Below, piece after piece: positions 1-11,512 of a stretch of DNA of 64,000 bases (position 1 is the first letter of the stretch; each line of letters begins with the position of its first letter). Origin of the DNA: Rostrohypoxylon terebratum. Taxonomy: Eukaryota > Ascomycota > Sordariomycetes > Xylariales > Hypoxylaceae. The translations under genes and the position numbers were made by a program. The stretch spans positions 558,001-622,000 of the forward strand of contig MU385860.1 of the NCBI GenBank assembly GCA_022497145.1. The letters run 5' to 3'. The notes below the pieces were generated by a model. It was not told the DNA's origin. It worked only from the letters and a program-made list of their open reading frames with translations, and did no database searches.

Positions 1-560
1 TAGCCACCGTGATCTCTGTAATGGGTGTGGCTACTACGTTCGGTGGCACACTGGCTCTTACAATCATGTCTACTGTATTCAACAACACGTCGGGTCTCAC
101 GAGCGATTCCCCTATCGCAGAGAACTATGATGCCCTCAAGACCCTTCCGGACGAAATAAAATTGCAGATTGTCAATGGCGTCAAGGTGAGTTTTCTTTTA
201 CAATTGCTGGAAATAATATTTATGACTTAGATTGGCTGACCGATACACAGAACGGTATTACTTGGGCATTCGTTTCATTGACTCCTTTCATGGTCATCGT
301 GAGTCCCGCCGTATTTCAAACATCATCTCAATTAATTTTTGATACTAACTCGTAAGCAGTGCGTAATCGCTTCATTGTGCTTAGGCAACGTCACCATTGC
401 CAGGGAAGACAACGCCGAGGAATCCGGTCACCAATTGACTCACGGAAGTTACCTACTCGCTCTGATTAAAGGGAAGGCCCGCCCGGAAGAGAACATCGGT
501 CTTGAAATGGAGGAGAGGGGGAGCTCAGAGCCTTTGAGGTATCGAGTGCCGTTTGATTAA
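1..560 (+). CDS. MFS multidrug-type transporter, C-terminal part (5' end outside window)
   Basis: Only the last three exons are inside the window, joined as 1-185, 251-298 and 360-560, both introns in phase 0 with GTGAGT donors. The reading frame is open to the left edge, so the gene starts upstream. The visible part has a last membrane helix pair (the segment around GTLALTIMST, then TWAFVSLTPFMVICVIASLCLG) followed by a hydrophilic cytoplasmic tail of about 55 residues. This arrangement, with a loop starting NNTSGL between the two helices, resembles the end of fungal major facilitator drug/H+ antiporters. Substrate cannot be inferred from the tail. The family call is from overall pattern; there is no signature motif in this fragment. 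Confidence 0.7.
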
Positions 561-2320
561 GGCCAAGACAATTCAAATATCGTATCTATAACATGTTGTT
601 GTGCGGGAGCATTTGAGGTTGTCTTCGAACTATGATACCCTATGAGTTAAAGCGTTTATTCATTATGTAGGTATGGATGAGAGTGTTGGGTCTGCTAGAA
701 TAGACTGTCTACGGTTTACGATCACGTTTAATGTCGATGAGATATTGTTAGATATACTTTGGTACCGTACAGTGTACATTGTCAACAGTCACGTCGAGTC
801 GTCAGGTGGTCAAGGCTGTCATTGCACTTTCCAAGTTAAACATATATAGTGTGATACTGTCAGTGTCCAGCATCGGAAAAGGTGGCTTCTCAGCTCAATG
901 GCCAAATGGTCTGTTCAGTTGATGCCTTAGAAACGACACTTACCCGAGAATGTCCCCCTGGAATGGGTGGACTAGGGTTCGATTCCCCTAGGCGGTTCAA
1001 TCCAGTCAAAGACCTAGGACCTGAAAAGGTAGTCGCAAAAAAATATCCGACAAAAGGAGGCGCAGTAGCTCAAGGAACCATAATACCTGAGGCTGGGCCC
1101 TGAAGACGATTGGTAGGTTTCGTCTTTTTGTCATTTGCCTATGCCTTTGCATCGCGAACATCGTCATCGCCACCTACATGCCATATTACATCCCCAATGT
1201 GAACAGTATTATCTCATATACTTTTTGTACTCTCTTCTTACCTCTAGCTTGTATTCTTTTTTTGCTACCGCCTTAGAAGTACGTTATCATCTACAGATCT
1301 CATTTCATTGGGTTCTCTACCCTCTCGTCTAGTAAGCAGCTCGGCAGCAATCTATTAGGGTGTTCAAGCCACATACTTTGCAATAATTAACCAAGCTGCC
1401 GTCTTAGACAGTAGAGAAAGACGTAGATAGAATATGTACCATCATATCCATACCCAATACCCAACATAGACTCGTCGACAATACCTATTAGTATATGATG
1501 TCACAAGTAGGACAGAGATTCGACACCTAGAGCTGCATACCCCTGGCTTTCTGCTTACGAGATCTACTCCTTATTTAGTCACCGAGTGATCAAATCACAT
1601 GCCACTCGAAGTCAATAAGCACATGTCTAAAACCACTGATTGCTATACCTAATTTCTGTGCACAAGTCTGTATGATTAAGTGACCCTCCGATTAGCAAGC
1701 AAAGAACGCATTACACCGTAAAAAAAGGGGAGGAAGAACGAGAGCAGATGACCATAATAATCGTGATGATACGTCGAAACAGCCGCACCCTCCGCTATCC
1801 ATCATTCTCTCGATTCTACCCACTCCTTCGTCGGCCGTGGAAAATACACACAAAACGTAAAATTCATTTCTTTCTTTCATTCTCTCCACCCGCAGGAAAA
1901 TGCCGTAAGGTCTCTAAAGAAGCAACCGCACATAGATTCTAGTACAAACAGGCATCGCCCGAGTAAGTCATGAGGGAAATATCGCATTAGTACGTAACAT
2001 GACGAGAAGGCTGCCTGCTGCGAAGCTGTCCTCCTCGAACCATTAGATGAAGCTGCTCTCTCTCACATACACATGCTATGATTCGTGGGGTTCTCTTAGG
2101 GTCGAAAGAATTCGGTGAACAATCTCGGCGTTTAGGTTTAGGATCCAAGTGAAGTGAACATTCATCTATCCGCGGTTAAAAGCGAAAAGTTAACACATCC
2201 CATTTCCTTGCCATCCTGACCGTATGCATCATGCCTTTATTGCCAGTCCGTCCCAGGAAATCGGAAATTAAAATGCATGTGAGGATTGCTGATTGTACGG
2301 GGGTATCATAATTCGCCGCT
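561..2320. other. Intergenic, no gene seen
   Basis: The stretch lies between two genes that converge on it. It contains a perfect 6-bp inverted repeat with an 8-nt loop at 972-991 (CTAGGG / CCCTAG) that mimics a tRNA T-arm but has no matching acceptor stem. Short stop-free frames are present, with no codon pattern or splice signals that I would trust. Confidence 0.6.
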
Positions 2321-3473
2321 TTAGCAGCAGCCACCGCTGCTTCCGCTGGACACGCTGTGTCCGGGTCCGACTTGAACACCAGGCTTGGTGTTGGTGGTGG
2401 CCTGCGATCCCATCCTCTCCTTGATTTGCCGAGCCATGGTCAAGAAAGCTTGCTCGACGTTGGAAGCGTTCTTGGCCGAGGTCTCGAGGAACGGAATGCC
2501 AAGGCTGTCAGCGAATTCCTAGAGGCATGGTTAATATATGATATATGATTTGATTATTTAATTATCAAGAGGTGACCGCCCGGCAAGGCTGCGGGAGGGA
2601 GATGATGTAGAAATACGTACCTTGGCGACGGTGTATTCGACAACCTTCTTGTCCGACATATCGCTCTTGTTACCTACGAGCAGCTTGTTAACACCCTCGG
2701 TAGCGTATCGGTCGATCTCTTGCAGCCACTGCTTGACGTTATTGAAGCTGTCCATGTCGGTCACATCGTAGACGACGCAGATACCGTGGGCGCCCCGATA
2801 GTAGGACGAAGTGATCGTTCGGAATCGCTCTTGACCGGCGGTATCCCACTATATCATAATAAGCAAATGCGTATGGAATAGCAAGGCTGAGGCTCTCGGT
2901 CTTACGATCTGCAACTTCACTGTCTTGCCATCAAGCTCGATGGTTCGGATTTTCTATATATAGTTAGCACCAAGACAATGATGTCATTTTTGGGGAGATC
3001 TCGACGTACAAAGTCAACACCGATGGTTGAGATGTATGACTCGGTATAGGTGTCGTCGGCAAATCGCAAGAGAAGACAAGACTTTCCAACACCGGAGTCA
3101 CCGATGAGGAGGAGCTTGAAGAGATAATCGTATCTGCGAGGGCGGCGAGTTAGTTTGGGTGCGGGAGCATGCAAGACTTCATCAAGCTTGGCTTGGTTAG
3201 CTGGCTGAAGGCCATGGACTTGCGGATCCTGATAATATGCCATTTTTTATCGAGGAAATCGAAATGTTTGGTGTGTTCGGAATATGATCTTTGGATTATT
3301 GATGCAGACTCGTGGTGGTGCATGTCAAAGGAAAAGTTGCTGGGTGGTAAAGAAAATGAGTCACAAGAGGAGTGTACACTAAAGCCAGGTAGTTAGTATC
3401 GTCTTCGACGTTGTTGTCGCCTGGCGACACGGTAAAGGGGTGTTAGGGGGGCAACATACTACTCAGGATTCAT
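2321..3473 (-). CDS. ypt1: Rab GTPase Ypt1 (Rab1 family), ER-Golgi trafficking
   Basis: Five exons on the minus strand: 3463-3473, 3010-3133, 2906-2953, 2621-2848 and 2321-2518, giving 202 residues, the usual Ypt1 size. The first exon encodes only MNP plus part of Glu, and a 328-nt intron separates it from the core, which reads YDYLFKLLL. Visible GTPase motifs are the P-loop GDSGVGKS (15-22), switch I with YISTIGVDF, WDTAGQE, NKSD and TSAK. The protein ends in Cys-Cys, the double geranylgeranylation site of Rab proteins. Ypt1 regulates COPII vesicle tethering and early autophagy on ER, Golgi and pre-autophagosomal membranes. An in-frame ATG at 3243, inside the first intron, would add about 35 unrelated residues; I prefer 3473 because it restores the conserved N-terminus. 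Confidence 0.95.
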
Positions 3474-5057
3474 CTTGGCGGAAAATGAATGCGCTGCCTC
3501 AACAAGACGACAAACGATAGAGTCGGAACAGGCGGTCGCTGATAAGCAAGGAGAAGTAAGTAGGCGAGCTTAGGCTGAAGGTTTAATAGATGAGGATGGA
3601 TGAAGATGGCCGCGGGTTGGCGAAATACAAGGTAGATTAGGACTTGAGATGATGTAAAAGGAAGGATGCGTAGTTGGCGTTAAATGGATAGTATGGTTGA
3701 TGTAGAAAGAGAATTGAGACAAGCCGCAGGTGGCAGCCACACTGCTCACCGTATCAAATGGATCAAATGGATGTACCTGTGTACATGGTAGTAACTTTAA
3801 TGTTCCAAGGTTCATAGGGTTCACAGGGTTCAACGATAGAGTGCACAGATCACATTCAGACTGGTGCTAGGTGGTACCTCCAGGGCTAATAGCCTCTGGC
3901 CCTCTGCTCAGTGCTCTCTGCTATCTACTAATACCACTAGGTACCTAGGCAGTAGCTTCTAGCCGCTGAAGTTTGACGTGCCAGCTGCTAACGTAAGTCG
4001 GTCTAGCTACCCGACCTGCCGACCTAATCACGAGGCGCAAGTTTTAATAGGTACATCTGTGTGTACTTTAAGATACCTACACATGCATCCATTCCACATC
4101 CATATACCAAGCGTCATCGGCACCTTACTAGCCTGTTTCAAGGCAACAACCGGTGGATAGGCTTGACAAGTGCACAATAAATGATTGGCAAGTGACAACA
4201 TTCTGTGTCGGCCCCTATTGTTAACTCTGTCGCCGTACTGTAATTTTCTTCTATTTTCTTTTACTAGTTGTAACCTTGGAACCTCACAACAAAGAGCATC
4301 TTGAGTGATCTCGACCACTACAAGTTGAACACTTGGATGTGTAACTTCAACAACACATCCATTATATTTATAATTGCTTATGCATGATATGCATAAAATA
4401 CCTACTATGTATGTAGGTGGTGAGAAGGAGAATCAAGAGAAACCCGGAGTTATGATAGAGACGACATCGGTAAGATCCGGTTCGGTGCTACCAATAAACT
4501 CATTGTCATTATTATCAACCCCCCGAAACGATGTTCTAGAAGAATATACCTGATAGGCTAAGGTAGATCAATGTACCAAACACACCAACTATACTTCTAC
4601 GTACTAGATCATTTTTTCGAAAATAGTCAGCCGAGGAAGAGATAAACCTACATTTAGAAAATAATGATCAGAGACATCAGCTGAATTAAGTAACAGGTCG
4701 GTGGGTTCCGGGCTGAGAAGAGCACCTAGTTGTAGAAAAAAATAGAAAGAATAGACTCTACTAGAGAATGGGAACCCCCCTGTCTCCCAAACCTTCGGCA
4801 TAGGTTTAGTGGAACCCCGCTATTTTCAGCATATCGGTACTACCGTACCAGGCCCTACAATTAAAAATTCATCCCCAAAGAAGCTTCACTTACATCATAC
4901 CAAATTTTCTACCTATTATGTATTTCCTAATACACTCCTATTCGCACCCTACCCTTTGCGAATTCACTGCAAGCTCGCAGAAACCAGCCTAGATCGCCTA
5001 GATCGGATTAATGAATCTTTAATTTCGTTAACCCCACCATAGAGGCCCCGGACACAA
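3474..5057. other. Intergenic between divergent genes
   Basis: It separates the ypt1 start from the 5058 gene, which run in opposite directions. It holds short direct repeats: two copies of ATCAAATGG near 3752-3770 and three copies of a GGTTCA-containing unit near 3808-3833. Palindromic AGGTACCTAGG-like motifs occur near 3940. No coding frame with credible splice sites was found. Confidence 0.55.
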
Positions 5058-6009
5058 ATGTCCCTCTCAACTAGCGTCGTTCGAGCGCAGTCAAACGCCG
5101 TGGGCAAAGCTACCCTGCGCATACTCCCGCCCGTTGCCTACGTCGCCTCTCCGTCTTCCCTGAGCCCCATACCGCCGACAATAGCACCGAAACCTGCGGC
5201 CGCCCTCTTCAATCTTTCGTCACATCAAGAGTTACCTCCGATATGGTTCAATTCCACATTTTCGAACTTCGATCTCCTGTCTTCGGGTGGAAGAGGGCCG
5301 GACAGTGAACGGAAGGTTAAATTAGGGAAAAGTCAGCTCTCTTCCCTGTGAGTCCTATAGTCAAGCAACAGGCTAACTATATCCAGCTTTACGCATTCTC
5401 CAAGAACGACTCCCTACCCTATTACAATCCCCGCTACCGCAAGAGATATTATCCCCTCACATATCCCTCCACCTATTCCCCTCGACGCACCCGTACCTAC
5501 CCACAGTATCAGGCAGAGTCGCATATATAGCGGCGTTATGGACGTCCCCATTAGCTTGGAACCGAGTTCCTATAATCGGTAACGTAAAGCTCGAGATCCT
5601 GTCGGAACGGATGGTGAGCCAGCCCTACTACTCCTCGCCTAAGCGATCCGAGGCGTACGGGGAACAGCTAGTGGTCAAATGGAGAACAGCCGACAGCAAG
5701 CCAAAAGACCCGGTCCCTGTCACAAAAGAAGACGGCGAACAAAAACTCGATGACACTCTTAGGGGGACACAAGGCATCAGCGAGAAGAAGGCATTCACCG
5801 GCCTCTTCATATTTGAATTCGATAAAGAGGCGCGGGTGATAAGCCATACGATCGAACATGTGGACGAACATGGAGATTGGGAAAGGGGGTTGGGTGCCAA
5901 AGTCGTGGGCTTGACAGATTGGCTCCTAGGCGGCATCAAAGGGCGAACAGAAGGAGGCGCTCCCGCGTTATGTGGGATTGTTGGTAAGGACAGGAAAAAT
6001 ATACGGTAG
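5058..6009 (+). CDS. Conserved fungal protein of unknown function
   Basis: Two exons, 5058-5331 and 5387-6009, give 298 residues and close the frame exactly. The donor GTCAGC is unusual, but the acceptor has a textbook CTAAC branch (5373-5377) and the join produces KLGKTLRIL, which continues smoothly. The N-terminal third is Ala/Pro/Ser-rich. The middle carries HLFPSTHPYLPTVSGRVAY followed by AALWTSPLAWNRVPIIGNV, and a C-terminal block of about residues 228-256 reads FTGLFIFEFDKE, then SHTIEHVDEHGDW. These blocks look strongly constrained, and I recall similar uncharacterised proteins in other Pezizomycotina, but I cannot name a function. A mitochondrial location is possible from the basic, Ser/Ala-rich start but not demonstrated. 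A stronger donor (GTGAGT, 5348) does not restore the conserved frame. Confidence 0.75.
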
Positions 6010-6278
6010 GTTACGATTGCGGTGACGATAAAAATGAGTTTGATTTATCCCCAAACAAGAGAGAGCATGCAATTTGTCAGATTGGTAGAGTCTGCGATGT
6101 ACATATGTACCATTAATGTCGTCCTAGTATCAGCCAGCCAGTCACCACTCAACCTAGAGGAGGAGGTCAGTGTACATAGACGATGTAAATCAGTGAATCA
6201 CATGAGATTAGTTCCAAGTAAACTTTGGCTATTATTCAAGCCGTGTAAGGTTTGTTAATTCAATGCGACCATGGACGT

Positions 6279-7367
6279 CTATGGACCCGTTCTAGCAGGT
6301 CTAAGCGGCTTCGCGATATGCTCCGGCAACTCGGACTCCCTCACCAACTCAAACTGCACATTCGCCAACGACGACGTGACAATCGACCCCCTATACCAAT
6401 CCCTCCAAATCTTCTGCACGACATTCACCTCTTCCTCCCCACCTACGCCCCTTTTCCTAACCGCACTACCCCCATCTCCATCTTCATCCCCATGCTCACT
6501 CCTCACCAACGGCGTCTCGCCCCCGACAAGCCGATGCGTCAGCTCGTCCCTGGGCGCGACAGCGACCAAGACCTTTCCGCCGGCGCCGACGCGCGCGAAG
6601 CGGTCCACGACGTGGAACAGAGCGCCGAAGATATGCTGCGACCCGCTCTCGCCGTACCCGAGCGCCGCGAACGCGACGGCCAGCCGCCGCACCCGCAGCG
6701 CCTCCTCCCGCGACAGGAAGTACGCCGTCGGGCTGTTGAAGCCGAAGCTGTCGCACGGCTCCAGCTCGCCGAGCAGGTACACGGCGTCGTGGGCGAAGTC
6801 GAACCAGACGCTCGGGGCGGACCAGGAGGAGCCGGAAGGGGGGTTTGTCGTGGTGGAGGAGGAGGAGGAGGGGAATTGTGAGTGTGAGTGTGAGTTGAAG
6901 TGGGAGGAGTGGGAGGAGTGTGGGGAGGGGGAGTAGGGGGTGAAGGAGGTGGTGGCGGAGAGGAGCACGTGCGGGACTTTCCAGCTAAAGGTCGGTTCGT
7001 AGTGCTTCAGGGCGAGGGAACGCGTCTCCCGGTTCACGAGCAGGAGGACCGGGATTGTGGCCGGAGGGGGCCCGGTGGGCGAGGAGAGAGATGGGAAGGT
7101 GGTCCACGGTTCCTCGGGCTCTTCGGAGGGCGGGGGCGCTTCGGCGTCTAGACATGCTATGGCTACGATGCGCGGCGCGATTAGGTACTCCCATATCTTG
7201 AGGCGCAGTTCCGGGGGCAGCTTTGGGAAAAGCGGGAAGACGCCGCCGTGCGCGTGGGCACCGGCTTTGTTGAGAGCTTGCGCTTTGGCGCTATCGAGGC
7301 CGTCGCTTACTACACGGAATTTGAGAGAAAAACGCGGAGCATTGGGGTTAGGTTGCGTTGCCGCCAT
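6279..7367 (-). CDS. 2EXR domain protein
   Basis: A single-exon gene of 362 residues with ATG at 7367. Near residue 45 it has FPLFPKLPPELRLKIWEYLI, the hallmark opening of the 2EXR domain, an F-box-related module greatly expanded in filamentous ascomycetes. A second conserved stretch (PVLLLVNRETRSLALKHY) also fits this family. A Ser/His-rich low-complexity insert lies around residues 140-175 and a Gly/Asp-rich stretch near 310. Members are mostly of unknown function; a role as protein-interaction or ubiquitin-ligase adaptor is an extrapolation from F-box similarity. The region is very GC-rich, and long opposite-strand frames (6252-6936) are by-products of that composition. Confidence 0.85.
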   Translation of the reverse strand: MAATQPNPNAPRFSLKFRVVSDGLDSAKAQALNKAGAHAHGGVFPLFPKLPPELRLKIWEYLIAPRIVAIACLDAEAPPPSEEPEEPWTTFPSLSSPTGPPPATIPVLLLVNRETRSLALKHYEPTFSWKVPHVLLSATTSFTPYSPSPHSSHSSHFNSHSHSQFPSSSSSTTTNPPSGSSWSAPSVWFDFAHDAVYLLGELEPCDSFGFNSPTAYFLSREEALRVRRLAVAFAALGYGESGSQHIFGALFHVVDRFARVGAGGKVLVAVAPRDELTHRLVGGETPLVRSEHGDEDGDGGSAVRKRGVGGEEEVNVVQKIWRDWYRGSIVTSSLANVQFELVRESELPEHIAKPLRPARTGP

Positions 7368-8285
7368 GGTTCAATGTGTGATATGTTGAAGTGTCAGGTC
7401 CGCCGTAAAAGTGACGGGCGGAAGATGTAGGATTGCGGGACAACTCCCGCTTCTCTTGATAGAACTACCGAGGTTAACAGTAGACTATTAATTTCAAATA
7501 TCGTACAGCCTTTTCATCGAATTAATATTTAACTGCTATAACTTATGAGACATAAGATAGAAAACAGTGGATGGTGTTGAGTGGTGGTGAGTGGTGAGTT
7601 ATGCTTGAGTGAGTTTATTTTCTAAGTGAGGTGAGATGAGTACATAAGTGGTGAGACGTGAGATAATTATAGCGGGGAGTTTTGCTTATATAAACCTCAT
7701 AATCTACATATAATAATAATAGCTCATATTACATCCTGTCTCCTTCCCATCACTTCTGAAATACCATACATTACTCTATACCTACCTATGAAGGCAGTTT
7801 CTTTTTCGAATTTCGAAGAATAGGAAGTTGTGAGCGGAACCTATTGTTTAAGGTTATCTCATATTAATCTCAAACCCACTGTGAATGTTAAGTTAAGGGA
7901 GCTACAATACAATAATTCTAACAGTTCGGCTAAGCCACAAGAGGCCATCACCATCGGAGAACCCCCAACTAAATTTTACTTTCCACACATTTTTACCTAG
8001 TTTTGAAAGTACGTATACAAAAGAATAACGGAGTATGCCCGGAATACATCCTAATCGCAATCCTCTCACTCGCCACCGTCAGCTGGAGGCCCAGTCTCCA
8101 TCCTGATGCCTTCTTCGTCTTACAAGACAACCACGATACATTTATATGTTACAGAATAAGATCGAGAAATAAAAATACCTATATTGGAACAGAGCGAGCC
8201 TCTCAGGGTAGCGAAGGTCGACGTCAAAAATAAGAAACGAAAAGGAATGTAAAAAATCTGTATGAGTGTGAGGTATAGAAGTCTT
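7368..8285. other. Intergenic with GTGAG-rich imperfect repeats
   Basis: It is the promoter side of the 2EXR gene and the 3' side of the next minus-strand gene. From about 7573 to 7662 the sequence repeats GTGGTGAG/GTGAG units imperfectly. The rest is AT-rich, with no convincing gene. Confidence 0.5.
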
Positions 8286-11200
8286 CTAATTAGCGAGACC
8301 CAGCCATTTCAGTGCTTTCCGGCTGTTTCCCTTCCTCGGACCATCTTGTCTTCCATATAAGGGCATGTATTTGCGCTCCTCAGCAGCAAACAAGTCATCT
8401 TCCTCGTCCCAGTATTCTTGGGGTATAGAAGTCGTATCCGCGCGGTTGGAGGCGTTGTCCAAGTCCGCTTCTTTCCCGAGCAATTGTCGAAGTTTATGCC
8501 GCTGGCTTCGCATTGTCTTCATCGTCCGGCTGCTCTCGATGGTCTCTGAGATAGAACCCTTGGGTGACTTCAGCCGCGCCTCTGTTGCCAACTCGACTAT
8601 TCTGTGTTTGTGTCTAGGAGGGGGCAAGGGTAGAGTGCTCTCCGGCGAAGACTCGATTGCTTGTTTCTTGAAACCCATTATAGCGGCAGCATTCGATAGC
8701 AGGGCGGATTCTTGGGTTGGGTTAATCAGGGGTGTCTGGACGAGCGGTTTGCCCTGCGACTCGCGTCTAGAGCTTCGTCTTGACTCGATGTCGATCTGCG
8801 CTGAGGCTCTAGGGGCAACCCCGTCAGGAATATAGAAAGTCGATATATCAATGAGGATCTGCCATATTGTAGAGATCAGTGTTGCGATCTCAGACTCACT
8901 GGCCGACGAAGGAAGAAGCCAATTGGCCTTCGAGAACGAAGGTGATTCCGTCTGTTTCATGCGGAGATGTGTATTGCTCCGAAAAGGGATCTTGGCACCG
9001 GAGTTCAACTTCGGCTCTCCATCTTCGGAATGCAGGATCCCTGCAACTCTTAGGAGGTCCGAACCTATTAATCGTTGCAAAGATAGGACAGTTGCCAAGT
9101 GTTCGGGTGGGTATTCAAGTAAGAGAAACCGTGTCGCCGAGTGGGTGACCATATAGGTTTCTAGGTGCGGTATGATTAATGTCGCCAAGAGTAGCGGGTT
9201 AGTAAAGGGATTATCTTGAGTTTGGTTGGCTAGGGGCTGCGACGTGAAGGCTTGCATGGCGCTTGCGATGAGGAATCTTTGCAGCGTGGTTAGTAACATG
9301 AATGCAAATAACTCACTTAAATAAGAACTCACCTCAAGTCCAGTCTTCCGCTTCGTGTCACACCATTCGGCTTCGTACCTAGCTTTTCCAAAGAGCCACC
9401 AATTGCAGCGAGGAAACCCTTGTCGACGCCTTTCTGGGCTCCAATGGCGACAATGAGGTCGACTTTTCGTTTCTTATGCATGGCAGTCCCCGAGCCGGAT
9501 TCACGAAACACGGGTTCCCAGAGACTGCTAAGTTCCGGGAGCAGAGGGAAATTAAATTGATGGTATCCCGTGTCCTTCGGTGGGAAGTAGATGTTCAAAA
9601 TGGATCGCAGGGAATTTTGCATGCCGACAGCCGTTCTGCAGCCCGTCGTCGTGAAATCGTGGAAACATTTTCCTGGCTTATCCAAAGCCAATGGCGGCGT
9701 TTTGGCTGGGGTCGGTGGCGTGGTAGGCCTGTGAGTATGTCTCTCTTGCTTGGGCGACAAGCCATGAGATGAGCTCGTGTATCTTCCATATGCAAAAGGA
9801 TCATACTCATCTGGGTCAGGATGGCAAGCAGGCCCAACTTCTGCGCGTTTTACGTAGCTTCTTCGCCTCTTGTCAACAAGTGGAATACTCCTTGGGCTCA
9901 GATTACCAGAGTCAGAGGTGTTCTTTTCCATTTCTATCTCTCGTGGCGACTTCGTCATTGGATATTTCCCCTCTCGGAAAGCTTGAACCATGGCCTCCAG
10001 TCGCGTATCAGGCTCCTCGGCCTTGAAAAGTATTACCAGGTTTTCGACCATGGGGAGAACTGTTTCGTGCGGCACATCTAGATCGAGTTCGAAGCTAAAG
10101 TCATCAAAATCAATCGGTGAGGCGTCTCCCATGTCCGCTCCAGGAGAGACGAAAATTGTAAGCTCAGGTTCGGGTTCGGTGGTGGTGGCTTGGTCTACGT
10201 AGCTGCTCGTGGTGCTTGTACCAGCATCAACGTAAGACAGTGGTCGTAGTGCTTGTCCCAATTTGAGCGGAGAAGGGGGGTTTCGCCTGATCATGGATCT
10301 TTGCGGTGTGCTAAATGTTGGTCTGGGAATATCGGTTGCAAACTGAGATCGTGGAGATCTTAGGGATAATGGTGATCGTGATAAGGACGTCGCCGGTGTG
10401 TCTTGACATATCGGGCTGATTATCGTGCTTATCGTACTTTGGGGTCTCGATAGGGGTGGCTGCGGGCATCTACGCAGTAGTCCGTCTTCTTTACGTATGG
10501 TGCTAGAATAAATTCGATCTACCGACCTCGATTTCCTATGAGAGGTGGTCATGGCTGGATGTCGAACATCAACGACGAGGGCTTCACAAATCGATGGCGT
10601 ATCGGGTATCGAATCTAATATGAAAGACCGAGGGCTCGACGGATCAGTAGTCGCGGGTGACTGCGGCTTCTTGGAAAGCTCCTCCGCGACATGAATTGGG
10701 GAATTCGGTTGACTTTTGAACTCGTTCAATCGAGATCCGGTGGAATGCAACGCTCGTCGAGTATGTGTTCGGGACTCGTATGTAGTCATACTGCGGCGAG
10801 GAGTCTGAAACTTGAGGTCAAAGGAATCCCTCTTTTGCCATTTGCGGGCCCCGAATATGTAAAAAGGGGTTGTGTTCTGATACTCATCAACTGCTCGATA
10901 GATTGGATTGCTCGAACTTCGGCGTCGCCGTCCAGTCGTAAGGTCAACTTCAGTGTTAGTTTGCAAGAACGCGGTTCGGTTATCAAGAGCCTCGGCTGCT
11001 CTCATAGCCTCAGACACTGGGTCATTAGCCATCACCCCATCTATACCACTTGGGCGCTGGCCAGTGACCCCTAATTGAGATGATCTAAAAGTCAGATTTG
11101 TTTTGCGCAGTTTGGATAGCCCAGCGACTCCATTTCGAACAAGCTTGGTAAATATCCTTTCGGCTTTTGTGAAATCACCGCCCGTCACATATTCGCTAAT

Positions 11201-11512
11201 GTCGGATATACATTCCAACTGAGCACTTGCCGTGCCCCCATTCATGAAAACCAGACGTTTATTGCTAGGAGTCGAGTCTCGCAAGAACCCAAGCGCCATC
11301 TCGGCTCTGTCACGACATGCTTTATGTACTGACAGGATCCGTGACCTAGCATCGAAAGGGGCCTCTGGATTCTCATCTTTCAAGAAATATCGAAGTGGTG
11401 GTATAATCAAGATATTGGGCGAGCTTGGAAGTAGTCGAAGTTGAGTTGAGACGGTATCCTGGGGCCCCTCAAAGGCGACCAAGCTACCGTGATATTGAGA
11501 TATCGCACCCAT
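8286..11512 (-). CDS. Large conserved ascomycete protein, mostly disordered, unknown function
   Basis: Two exons, 9333-11512 and 8286-9276, split by a 56-nt intron (donor GTGAGT) that joins ...GRLDLR to FLIASAMQAF; total 1,056 residues. Residues 1 to about 175 look folded, with ILIIPPLRYFL and a helical segment. A Ser/Pro/Arg-rich, probably disordered middle of several hundred residues follows. A second folded block spans roughly 640-800: CFHDFTTTGC, NSLRSILNIYFPP, then DLIVAIGAQKGVDKGFLAAI, then the post-intron LATLIIPHLETYMVTHSATR. The C-terminus is basic and Ser-rich. I recognise this as a conserved Pezizomycotina family that databases sometimes label mucin-like because of its composition. 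No signal peptide is visible, so it is probably intracellular. Function unknown. Confidence 0.8.

Noticed and set aside
972..991. tRNA-like GGGTTCGATTCCC sequence
   Set aside because: It is a 6-bp inverted repeat with an 8-nt loop. No acceptor, D or anticodon stem can be folded around it.
2917..3243. Alternative Ypt1 N-terminus starting at ATG 3243
   Set aside because: It lies inside the first intron and replaces the conserved MNPEYDYL start with unrelated residues.
6252..6936. Two long plus-strand frames of more than 200 codons
   Set aside because: They are antisense to the 2EXR gene and result from its GC-rich codon usage; the encoded peptides are low-complexity.
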